A stretch of DNA of 64,000 nucleotides from Timema cristinae (lineage: Eukaryota > Arthropoda > Insecta > Phasmatodea > Timematidae): the NCBI GenBank assembly GCA_039000515.1, contig JBCFYV010000001.1:30029048-30093047 (forward strand), in the 5' to 3' direction. The notes beneath the pieces are model-generated. The model was given only the letters and a program-made list of their open reading frames with translations. It was not told where the DNA came from and searched no databases. A program made the translations under genes and the position numbers. Of the stretch, positions 10,890 through 23,000 are shown piece by piece; position 1 is the first letter of the stretch, and the number at the start of each line of letters is the position of its first letter.

Positions 10890-12850
10890 AAAAAAAACGC
10901 TGTCCAATACAACTAAAATGTAAATGGATCATATTAATTTGATTTAAAAAAATAAAAGCTAGCAATATTGTGTCGTAGATATTATCTGCGCCTTATGCTT
11001 GCCTTTAAAGGGTAGTAGAGTTAGCTCAACTCTTTATTCTACATTGAGCAGTAGTTGAAGTGCCTGCCTACCCATTTTATTAAATAATAAAGCTGATTAT
11101 CTAACGAAAACAAAGATAAATATGAGCACTACAATAATTATTCCTAATAAAATACTTTAGTGTAGCGAGAAGAGAGCTAAATAATATAGCCACTAATGGA
11201 AATATGATCCATAATAAATGTTTTATTTTCATTTCTAAAATTATTTTAACTATACACATATATATATGTTCTGCCTGCGTGCGTGGTATAAGGCGTAAAC
11301 CTTATATGGTTGGTTTTTCAGGTGACCAGAAGATTAGGGTTTGAATCCCAGCAGGAAGTATGTAAACGAATTGTATTAAAAGATGTACATCCTCCCTCCG
11401 TGCAAATTTCCATAATATTCCTCTAAATTCTACCCTCTACAACCTTGACCAAATGGTGAAAATATGTGGATTGCCCGGATGGTTGGTAATAGGACTTTGT
11501 GAATACAGAAAATATTTTTTTACTAATTAAAATGATGTTGATTAAAAATATAGTTATTTAATTTTATAATTAAAAATTGTTTTGAACTCAGCGTTTTGGG
11601 AATATTTTAACATCTATGTAAAGGACGATTGGTAAACATTCTAGGAAAGAAAACTCAAGCCTACATCCAACTGAGGTTAGAAATGACTTTGGTATATTAT
11701 CTGTGTAATAAAAACAAAAGAATATATTTTTATTTATTTATTTCAAAGGTGTTAAACTGTGCGTTATTTAAAGGCAGAACTGATAGGGTGTGGTTAAGGA
11801 GGTTAGTTTCGAAGTATTGTGTTCGCATACGCGTTAAAACGGAATGGGAAAGCAATAGTGAAATATATTTGTAAATCCATTAAACTACTCGAACGAGATT
11901 CAAGCTTTGACTTCACTCTTCACCGATAGCATACAGTCCAATTTTCATAGGAATAATCTTATCTGACAAAAAAGTTACTAGATTTACAATCCCGTTTTGT
12001 TATGAAGTATCTTATATGCAAGCTAGTAAAGTTACTATGTTTATATTAATTTATCCATACTTCAAGTTGTTTAATCTGTAGCTCTAACTTTTGATTGATA
12101 TTATAAAACCCTATAAAATAAGATTAATAATACAACAAAATGTTATTAATGTTGAATGCGAAAAGTTTATGTTTTCTAAAAGGCTTTTACCTTTAAAATG
12201 GCTCTCTGTTGAAGCTTCCTTTATTTTAATGGCCTTAGCCTTGTTCCGTGAATTCATATTTAACGAGCTTCTATCAGAGAAACACTTCAAAAGCGTCCTT
12301 CTGTAGAGGCCGCTCTGCAATAAAGGTGACAAGGTGAGTACTGAGTATCAGGTGATAGTAAAATTAAGAAGTAGATGGTAAAAGTTTTTGCTTATACCGG
12401 TGCTTCAAGGGTTGAGTGTGTGGATAGGGGGTAGCATGGAAAAGGGGGGAGAAAGTATACTGAGCAGGTGTTGGATGAGATGGTGCCACACCTTTAGCAA
12501 TATTGGCTTAATCGAAAGCTATTAATATTAAAACCACACTCAAATTTGAAGGAGAATGGTGAATTTAAATAGAAAATTACGCGAGCAAATGTGTGAGTAA
12601 AGGATGGATAGTGTTATAAATAATAATAATATATGCTAGGTGTGGCCAAGTTGAAAAATGGTCGACCCATTGTGGCTGATGCATGGGGTCCTTTGTTCGA
12701 GTCCATCTGAGCTATATAATTTATAAGGTTGAATGCACACAGGTTAGTTAAGAAAAGTTTTTACTCTAAAGCAAAAAAAAATAAAAAAATTTGTTCGAGA
12801 TATTGCTTACTTTATCCAATCAAATTATGTAAACTATATTTCATATACTT
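10890..12850. other. AT-rich; two weak tRNA-like heads only
   Basis: Degenerate tRNA-like heads occur near 11280-11370 (AGGGTTTGAATCCCAGC) and 12640-12720 (TTGTTCGAGTCC). Otherwise no supported feature; open frames at 11629-11874 and 12091-12332 have no recognisable motif. Confidence 0.4.
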
Positions 12851-12854
12851 TTAA

Positions 12855-13112
12855 ATATGTTTTTTTATCACCACGTCGTACTACCCAATCGTTTTATATG
12901 CCTATGTATTAATTACGTTAATGTGTAAGATATGATTAAGGTTTAATTTAGTGGAAGTGTAGCCGCAGTTGCGTGGATAGGGAGTGTAAAACCCATTTAT
13001 GAAACACCACGCTCAGTACACCTGACTGTAATCGAACTCTAATATTCCCGTCATCGGAAGTCTAGTATATTTAAAGTGTGACGCCTTAGACCATGTTTCC
13101 ATCGAAGCAGGT
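12855..13112 (-). repeat. SINE-C
   Basis: Left end ATCACCACGTCGTACTACCC (shared tail); right end is the tRNA-like head (rc GATGGAAACATGGTCTAAGG). Diverged, without clear TSD. Confidence 0.7.
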
Positions 13113-13189
13113 TTTAGAAATGTAATTTCCAAGATTTTCTAACATACTTCATTTGCATCATTTTCTTTGGCATCCTCTCCTTTTTCATA

Positions 13190-13350
13190 TTCATTACATG
13201 CCCAAGAAAGAGGGAGTAGGAGCAGATAACAGAACGTGTGCAAGTGAGAGTAAGAGAAAAGAAGCAATTAAAGGAGGAAGAACGGTGGAAGGATAAAGTA
13301 AAATTGAAGCCTTTTACTAAACTGACCCGCCACAGACTGGAAATAGTTGA
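13190..13350 (+). mobile_element. LINE 3'-end remnant, type L1
   Basis: Matches 21505-21660: GTGTGCAAGTGAGAG, AATTAAAGGAGGAAGAACGG, then CCACAGACTGGAAATAGTTG. Only the extreme 3' end is left. Confidence 0.65.
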
Positions 13351-14334
13351 TGATATTGTTGTTGAGTTCCAAGATTTAAATTTTATTAATTTTAAAATAA
13401 GTCTAATTTAATGCTTAAAACAAAAATTGAAATTTGAAAACCTATTTTTAAAGCTTATACGATTCACAACACTTCATACCATATTGAATATCTACCGGAA
13501 TACACGATAAGAAGAGAAAAAAAGACGAATAAAAAGTAAAGAGAGTGGAAAGTCTGCGACAATTGAGTTGAGTGGCAAAAGTGTTTCTCAATATGGACGG
13601 GCATCTCCATTTCCAAACGTTTTCCTCTTCCACTCTGCGTCCCTCTTACGCTTACAATACTTTCAACAGGAGGGGGGGAAAAAATCATCCAGAAATAAAT
13701 ATATAACACGAAGAAACATATATAGGAATCCCGAAATGTTGAAGTGGTATACGTCAAAAATTCTCATTCATGAAGAATTCCTCTGTTCAAGTGAAAAAGT
13801 ATACGTTTGCACAAAAAGGTCATATATATCGTCTACATTTTATACATTTTGAACCTAACTAAAGGATGTACGTGCTATTTTGCAGGTTTATGTAAAAGCG
13901 ACCTGATAACTTGAACGACAATATTTGTATTTAAAGAAAGCAATTAAAGTTGGTCAGATAATAATGATTAATAAAATTTTAAGCATTTAATTTCCAAGTA
14001 AATTTAATTTAATGAAATAAAACTGTATGATATGAATTATAAACATATAACAAATTCTTTATGTATTTACTTTAGAAATTCTAAAGATTGGCTGCACTAA
14101 ATAGCTAAAATAAAAATTTTCAAATGCATTTGTCTACACTTTCTGGTTGAACATATTTTAACTGCGCTAATATGAATTAAAAACAGAGAAAACACACAAT
14201 TGAGTGGAGGGAGAGTGGTAAACCGTTTAGTAAAAAAAAAAATCATCTTTACACGCAACAAGGGCTCTATCCTCGACATCCCCATTCAAGCGAACTAGAC
14301 TAGATGACATTTAACCTTGGTCTACTTGCCATTA

Positions 14335-14350
14335 ATGGGGGGGGGGGGGA
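14335..14350 (+). repeat. Poly-G run
   Basis: A run of about 13 G. Length uncertain. Confidence 0.75.
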
Positions 14351-14457
14351 ACTAATTCATCATATTAAAATACCGTAGTGTTTCTAAAGTTTTTGTTAAC
14401 CGACCATTGGTTAAAATTAAAACATATTAAATGAAGGCACATATTTTTTTAAAAAAA

Positions 14458-14684
14458 ATTAGCACCACGTCTTAATACCCTTTTGGGTTATACTGTATAC
14501 GTTAATGGTTTAAGGAGCTAGGAATACTATATTTAAAGTACCCGTAATTGCGTGGAGAGTGAGTAGTAAACCACTTTGGAAAACCACCCTCAGTACACCC
14601 AATCGAGATTCGAACCACAATCTACCCAGTATAGGCAGTTAAGTCTAATGTGAGATTAGGGCTTAGACCGTGTGTTCACCGAAG
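14458..14684 (-). repeat. SINE-C
   Basis: Shared tail AGCACCACGTCTTAATACCC at left; box B-like rc of GATTCGAACC and a class-II tRNA-like head at right. Confidence 0.75.
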
Positions 14685-14699
14685 TGTGTCCTATATCTA

Positions 14700-16690
14700 T
14701 CACTAATTTATTCCTTTTTTAGTTCCTTTTATGCGCCCACAACATAGCACCCCCTTCACTTTTTATTCGTAAATTCGTTAAATATTAGCCTTAATGGGCT
14801 TGTTCCATAGTTAGAATATGGTAATCTTTAATTTGTCGGTTCAATTGAAGATTTTGGTCAACTAGCTTTATCCTGAAAATAGAGAGCACCCTTTTATATA
14901 TATATATATATATATTTACATTTGTATTCTTAATTTTAACCTAATTATGTGTTTGTGTAATTTTGGGTCCCTCCAAGATTTCCGAAATATTCACTTAAGT
15001 GAAAATAAATGATTTCGTCAAAGTCACTCGGACGGTAAGAGTAACTTACATCCTTGTTCCTCTAAGAGACGTATATTTTACGTAAGAAATATAGGAGAAG
15101 AGTGGTTCTCCCCTTGAATCGTGAGTCTTGAGGTATCACGATGTGAATTTAGAACGCGTCGTTTAGCACTTGGCGTCTTGTATCTCCGACGGGGGAAGGT
15201 TTTTCTTTCGTGACACAGATGGTTGCTTACTTGCCATGAGGTATCGATTCCATCCTTGTTTGCTTTACGTTATTCTTGATACTGAGGATGTGGGGAACTG
15301 ATTGGTACAACACATTACTGTATATAAATAATTATATAACTGCCACGAGAATATATACGTTGTAAACTTCATACAAATAAATATAAAATTATATACAAAT
15401 ATTTGGATCTTACATTATGATAAGAATTATATCATGTTCTCTTTGTTAATACATTCTTAACATTTGTCTTTGAAGAAATTTCTCTTTGGATTTCAAATTT
15501 AAATATCTATTATTATTTTATTTTTTTTATTTAAAGGCAATATTTTTTCTTAGTAATTAAATTAGATAGAAAATAAACTAATCATAATACAATCAATATT
15601 TATATTAATTATAATTGGAAAAAAGTATGAGATAGTAAAATGACATAGGAAAATACCAGGGTGGCCACTGTTGAAAATAAATATGAAAAACGTAGAAGTA
15701 CTTTAAGACTGTCAATAAAATCAAGGGAATGTAAAGGAATTGTATAGTCTGTCAGGGAAAATTGTGTATTTAGTTGTTTAGGGAAGATAAGAATATTTTA
15801 ATTGTAGCCTACTTATTCACTTTTATTTTATCAAATTAATGTAAATTAATTTTGAGTACATTTCAAAAATTATTCTTATTTATAAAAAATTGGGTATTTT
15901 GATCTGTTTTAAACGTGTTTATAAATAAATATCTATATGGTTTTTAGCGAGAGATATATTGGAATATGAAACTGGCCATTAGGTTATTTCTTTTTAAGAA
16001 CAAAATGTTTTGAAGGAAATAAACAAACATAAAAACCAATACAATAAATCGTGCTATGTATTGAAGATGCATTATAACATTTATAAAGAATCCTATTTCT
16101 ATTACTTGTTAAATATGAATATTTTTATATAAAAGCTGTAATATATTTGGGAAGTTATTATCATTAATTTGGAAAATAAATTCGGTTAACATTGTTAAAA
16201 ACATAATCGCCATTGAGAAAAATGGGTTAGTCGATAAATATATATATACAAACAAATGGCTACGAGTATAGCCTATGAAGAATACAAGGGAAAAAGGGGG
16301 AAGTAACATCACACATCTCTTCTAGGACCACTTTTATTTCTCAAAACCTATAAGGACCTAGTAAATACTAAATTTTTTTTTGTAATGACAGAGACCTCTC
16401 TTAACAATAATTTGAAGTGTATTATAAAGGTCCCCTTATTGTGTAATAGATAGACGTACTAACTCAATTTGAGATAAAAGTGGACTTACCCTTTTTCCAC
16501 TGAATCTTTTCTGTATGTTAAGCTTTTCGAGAAAGAAAGCATAGCTAACTGTATTATTCTATATAATATATGAAAACACAAACAATATTAATGACATAAT
16601 ATACGTTTAACATGTCAGTACTATTAAATAATGAACAAATAATTCCTATATCAAAAGACTCAGTAGAAATGGGGGCTTTTATTTCAAGGC
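14700..16690. other. AT-rich upstream region of Mdh2
   Basis: Holds a (TA)n microsatellite at about 14896-14914. No ORF with recognisable content and no clear repeat copies. Confidence 0.4.
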
Positions 16691-16697
16691 ACACTTG

Positions 16698-16705
16698 TGA
16701 CGTCA
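16698..16705. promoter_or_regulatory. Palindromic CRE/ATF-type site upstream of Mdh2
   Basis: Perfect TGACGTCA about 243 bp upstream of the proposed start codon. This is the consensus CREB/ATF site. It may be promoter-proximal if exon 1 is right. No TATA box or start site could be assigned. Confidence 0.35.
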
Positions 16706-16947
16706 TTTCAGTCCTCGCCAAAGAGATGTTTGGCAGTGAATATGTATAAGTGGTCGATCTAGTATTAAATTTATTTATAAAGTTGAGGACAGGCGGTTAT
16801 TTATTGAACTACATCGATATAATTTGTAAACGTGTCATTATTTATACAATCCCTTTGGACAACAATCCAAACAATTTTTTTTTAAAACATAAAATTTATA
16901 ATTTATTTAATTTAGGTTAAACGGTTTAAATTCTTTATTTTTATAAA

Positions 16948-17028
16948 ATGTTTAAAAATGTTACTGGAAGGCTTGTTAAAATTCTAATGAACCAGAAAAA
17001 GTTGTGTCATATATTTAAAACTCCACAA
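16948..17028 (+). CDS. Mdh2: Mdh2 exon 1: start codon and mitochondrial presequence
   Basis: ATG at 16948 opens 27 codons ending exactly at a consensus donor (CAA|GTAAGT, 17029). The peptide begins [13 protein letters not shown], has K/R at 3, 8, 11, 17, 18 and 24, and no Asp or Glu, as expected for a matrix-targeting presequence. The donor is phase 0, matching the phase-0 acceptor of exon 2, so the joined protein runs [15 protein letters not shown], as in other insect mMDHs. It is too short to stand out as an ORF and is inferred from leader chemistry, donor and phase. Codons here are AT-rich, unlike exons 2-6. An alternative first exon elsewhere upstream cannot be excluded without RNA data. 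Confidence 0.7.
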
Positions 17029-20000
17029 GTAAGTAAATTATGTTTAAGTTAAAGTAATCTACGTTTTTAAAGTACAATAATTTCCAGGCTTTTTAGCTTT
17101 AAGAATGTGACTAGAATGTATGTGGGTTGTTTTCATAATTTTTTTTTTATAAAATCTTGGTTTATGTTATATTGTATATTTAACTAATTTAATTTGAGAG
17201 TTAGTTCATTATTATGGATCGGTGGGAAATGAAGGTAACATATATAAATACCTAACCACGCCGTTCCTTTGATGGCTCGTCTTTAACCAAACGCACCCGC
17301 TTGTCAAACTCGCAACTACGCAATAACGTAATTTTGTCTGTCTACAATAGCTTACGCTAACACAATCGTATGTCGGAACTGTCGGAACCACTTGTCGTCC
17401 CAATCGTTTCATAGTTCCTTCTCTTCATCAACATACATACACCGAATAATACATTCTCTTTTATTCTAAAAACTCTTAATGTTACTCTTTTTCACACATT
17501 CGTCTACAACATGTAATCACGTCATACATGACGTACCTCTTCCATTTCCTCCACACACTCTACCTTCATATATTTGCTTCGTCACTCGATTCACACTCTT
17601 AGTAAATAAGGCCAAATAAAACTCAAATTTAACGGCCCTTACTCCTGTTACAATGTTATTTAAATTATTTTAAATTGTAAGAATTATACATTTGTAGTCT
17701 TGTCGTCAAATTTACTGGCAAAACATCCAGAGGTCCCGGGTTCAATCCCCGGCCCTTCCAGATGTTTTATGAAGCAGTGGGTCTGGAACAGTGTCAACTC
17801 AATCTCGTTAGGAACAATGAGGAGCTACTTGGATGAAAGAATATTGACTCCGGCTTACACCACATGCCATTCTATACCGACGGAAGTTGACACTATATTC
17901 TTCAACTTATGGCGGACACTTTATTGTTAAGGACCAATTTCAAGATGACATGAATTTTTTTTGACGATGTTATTGTCACCTATCAAAAGTGACAGTTATA
18001 GTTAATATTACGTGGCTTATCAATACGCGAAAGTAGATCTAATAAATTTTTTAACTTTCTTGATAAAATTGGATTGCGTCTGGGTATGGTCGTTTAACTT
18101 ATTTTTATTATTTATTTATTTGGGGTATTTAACGTTCACTTCTGAACCGACTTCTTATATAAGCACACGAGAATTTCTATGCGCGAGAGCGAAAGGCCCA
18201 CAAAATTTGCCGGGAAAGGTATTTTTCCATTTCTTCCAGGGTTAGTTTAAGTTTCACAATCGACACGGGACCAATGGCTTTAATTGCCCATTGAAGGAAT
18301 TTGGGATACAGAAGTTTATCGCTTAACATTGACACCAGAGCCTACCAATTTACCCCAAGACCACCGAGGCTAACGTCTTTGAACTTGAGTCATATAAATG
18401 CGGGTACTCTTCCTTTAAATTTAACCTTCTTATTCCCTAAAACCATTAGTGTAATTAGTACGTAAGTGTATAGCCCGAACAGTTAGTAAGACAAGGTGCT
18501 ATTAAAAGCCATATTATATTTAATAGCATACACATTTCTAGTGTTTAGTTGTCATTTAAAGTAGTATGGTAGTTATATACTATTGGATAAGGAATGATTA
18601 TAAAAAACATATTGTGAATGTGGGGAATGCCATGCCGCCACCGTGGTTCGGATTCCACGTTAAACTGTAGGTCCTTCATTTCATCTCACAATCACCCTAC
18701 CACTACACATTAGTGTAAGTGCGTATAACCCGAACGGGTAGTAAGACGCGGTGCTAATAATAATAATAATAATAATATGATTATAAAAAAACAAGTTTAT
18801 AATAATAAAATTGACAAATTAACTGGGAAAGTTTATAACCAAAGTATTTAAAGGCTCTTAAAAATTAAGTAGGGAAAAAATGTTTAGGAACATTACTGAC
18901 AATAACATGAAAAATGGATAATTAATTGATGGTTATCAATGATAATTAAAACATAAAATATACTAATATTAACTAATTTATAAGTTATGTAGTTCAAGTA
19001 TTTTGTTCATATTCGATTCCCATCGATACAGGTTTAGTATTTATTACATTATTTAAAATAATTTTACTTTCAATTGAAATATTATTGTATTATCTTTTTG
19101 ACTTAATCAGTTATAATCAACTAATTGCCCATTTTACATATTATTTTAATACTTTTATTTTTTCCTACTTTGAAAAGCTTTGGATTTTTTTACTATTTTA
19201 ACACTCAAATTAAAACTAGTTTTCCCAATAATTTACCCATTTAATTTGTAAACTCAATTATTACAAACTTACCTCTATTTTCCTAATCGTTCTTTATTAT
19301 ATAATACATGTTTGGTTGTGTTCAAGCAAATTAAGTTATTTAAAAATTATATATTTTTTATTTTGGGGAATTTTTAGCACTCTTTTAATAAACAAACTTT
19401 TGCTATAATATAAACATCGTTGGTGACCTTAAAAATAGGCCAACTTTAGGAATTTCTTAAAGTAAACAATTTTTCATATTTGGGTTATATATGAAAGAAG
19501 GAAGATTACAGGAAAGAAAGATAGATTTTCTCCTATCACTCTCTTGTTGCCTCTACCATATATACAAATAATTTATGGAGCAAGCAGTGAATAGATTATA
19601 TGTATAAGGTAACGTCTTACTTTAAACATTTTTCTAACCATTCATCATACTTAAAACCTTCTTTGATCTATCACTATTATAGTACCACAAGTAAATTGAA
19701 AAAAACATTATAGATACACGTTTTTATCATATATGATAAAAACAAATGCTAGATTAATAATTAGAGGTTTTTAAAACATATTTTTTCAATTTATAAATTA
19801 TATATAAATAAATCTTTCAATGTTTCAGTAAACAAGGCCCTAGCTAATAAAATAGTAAATAATTTAAAATGTTATAACATAAGGGATCATAGTTACGTTA
19901 ATCTCATATTTAATTTTCTAAAATATAAGTTTTAAGAGCACAGCTTTTAACTATTTAATATAAGGGATAAGGAATAGGAGGGTGGTTTATAGGTATTAAT

Positions 20001-23000
20001 CCCGAGATAAAGGAAGGTAAAACCACGGCAAATTTTGGAAACCACAATCCCCAGGGCATCTAGCCTAGATTCAAACTTATAACTCCACATCACCTTTAAT
20101 CATGATTTCCCGCCACCCCCCGCCAAGGTGGATTGGTCACCGATACCTTGCACTATGATTTCCATTACAAGGTGGATTGTGCCCAATCCAACCTAGCCCA
20201 ATCCAACCTAGTCTAATCTAACCTAACCTAACACTGCTTTCCTTCTCACTAAAAATTACCTCTGGCATACTTTATGGATTAGTCAACGTTCAGATTGATA
20301 GCTTGTACTTAACTGATAGATTATCTGCTGGCGATTTATCATATTCATTTCCAATTAATATTATACTAAGAAGTGCACAACACTCTTTAACATTTATTAT
20401 GTTTGAATTGACAGGGTACAATCCACCCGCTTACATTTACTTCTAGTCAAATTAATGCCACCCAATTCAATAATACTTAGCAGCACGTCTTACTACCCAT
20501 TCAGATTATACGCTTAAGTACCAATCATTCTAATAGGTTAGGAATTGTGAAGGATAAAAATATAGAAAGTGAACCTGCATTTTCGTGTAGGGAGAGTGTG
20601 AAATTGTTTAGAAAAAAAAACACCCCTAGTTCACCCGAGCGAGAGTAAAACCTAGATTTCCCCGTCCTCGGCAGTCTAGCTCAACACAAAACTAGCGCGT
20701 TATCTAACTACACTACCAAGGTGGGCTAACACCCAACTCAACTGTTTATAATTTCTTCAAGTTGAATTGATGGTGCTCAATCCAACAATCTCTTGTATCC
20801 AAAGTGCCCAATCCACCACCGCCTATAGGAATGGTCAAGATACTTGCCCCCCCAAATGTTCACTCGATCTTATCTATTTGCCCACAGCGTCAGTATCGTG
20901 TGACGGTGATCGGCGCGGGCGGTGGTATCGGTCAACCTTTGACTCTCTTGTTGAAACAGTCTCCTTTGGTTACTCAACTCAACTTGTACGACCTCCACCA
21001 CAGCGCTGGGGTCGGCGCTGATCTCAGTCACATCGAGACCCCTGCTTTAGTCTGCAGTTTCATGGGTTTGGACCAACTCAAGGTGATTAATACCTCTCCC
21101 CCTTAAAAAATATACATATATATGCATGAAAGGGAACTCAAAATAAGGCCAGTATTTTACTATTGTTTGGTTTGAGCAGATAATGTTTTTGACTTTAATT
21201 TATCGGGTGTTTTTGTTTGAGGAGCATGTTAGCTTTTTTTTTTCAAGTTTTTCTTAAGCAAACAATCTTGTTTACTTTAATTTATCGAGTGTTCTTGTTT
21301 GAGGAGCATGTTAGCTGTTCAGAGGAGATACCGGATTAAGAATGAAGTTATCAGGGAAATAGTGGTGGTACAGGGAGTACATGATATAGTAGAGGAAGCA
21401 AGACTCAGATGGTATGGGTATGTAATGAGGATAGGAAAGAAGATGATGCCAAATAGAATAATGGAGATGAATAATGGAGAAAAAAGTCATCAAAAGAGAC
21501 CAAGAAAGAGATGGGATTAGCATGTAACAGAAGGTGTGCAAGTGATATAAGAAGAATATAAGCGATTAAAGGAGGAAGAATGATGGAAAGCTAGAGAACG
21601 ATGGAGGCTTTAATAAACTGACCTACTCACAGGTTGAAAACTATTGATGATTATGACGAAAAATGTTCCTTTTTAAAATTTCAACACTTCTCATTTAATT
21701 GTTTCGTATGGGAGACGCAGTTAGTAATAAAATAATCAGTTGCCAAATATTTGTCTTTAGAACAGTCATGGGATTTCTTAGTTATACACATTTATCAGCA
21801 ATATTATTCAACTCCCATCAATGTCACACGAACTAAACATCAAGCTCGTCTAGTATGGTTTGTTGGTGACAGGGAGGTCAAGACTCGAATCCTGGCTGGA
21901 TGTACTGAGGGAGGATAATTTACCACTCTCACTTCTGTATTAAGCTATAAAACACAGCTATTTCACAGAATATCTATTCCCTATGGCTTCGACAGCAGAA
22001 CAGGGTTTAAAAACCACTGGGTTGGATACTACTAGAATTTAGCAAATGAAGTACACTTTCATAGAAAAACACAGATCCAGATGTCCCGGGATCGATCCCT
22101 GACACTTTCAGAACTGTTCTGTGAAGCAGTGGGTCTGGAACAAGGTCAACTTAGCCTCGTGAGGACAGTTGAGGAGCTACTCGGTTGGTATAGATCGCTC
22201 GTGGGCTCACACCACGGAGACCATGTGCCCACCGATGCAAGGGGGGGTAATTAGTAATCCTTGTTATAAGCATAATAATGGAACTACAAAATCACTTTTC
22301 ATCGTATGGCATGTTGTGTTAATATTTACAAATATTTTTTTAAATTATGTGTTTCTCTTTCTTGTAAAACCAAAAATGTATCATGGTGAGATTTAAACCT
22401 GAGCCCGTCTGTAAACGGCAATAGGTTAAATGTGATATAAATAATACCTCTGACCAGCAGCCTCCAAATATGCTACTATTAGGGTTAAATATTATTTTAT
22501 TTGGGTATTTCGAGTAAAATGCAAAACCATATTAATAGGGAAATGTATGTTATAGCTGAATACATGATTTATTTCCAAATATTACAAAATGAGCTCATAA
22601 AATGTGGGTTATATGCCATATTATAAACTATACTGTACTCGTATGTAATCTCAACAGCTGTAACCTATTTAGGCTCAGTCGCCTACTTAAATATATAAGA
22701 ACCTATCATTCAGGATATCATATGACTAAATATAGCAAAAAGAACTGCCACACAAAGATAAATGTCCCCAGTTCGATTCCCTTGTCCTTTATATAACTTC
22801 ATGAAATTGAATGTACTTTTAAATATATTAATAGGGGCCTACGCTTATACAAACTTAAATATAATAATTCGTTTCCAACAAAATCTGGTGGAGCGGATAG
22901 CATTATTAAACTGGAAAATGGATTATTTACATAAACATTTTAGATTTTAAACAATTGTAATAGAACGGTTAAACAGCATAAAAACTATTTCAAATTAAAA

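Noticed and set aside
20207..20231. Interstitial telomere (CCTAA run; also TTAGG near 35168-35196)
   Set aside because: Only a few imperfect units each; too short to infer a telomere fusion.
21299..21520. 73-codon frame just after Mdh2 exon 2 as an extra exon
   Set aside because: It encodes a LINE reverse-transcriptase tail ([15 protein letters not shown]) and is not part of any MDH.
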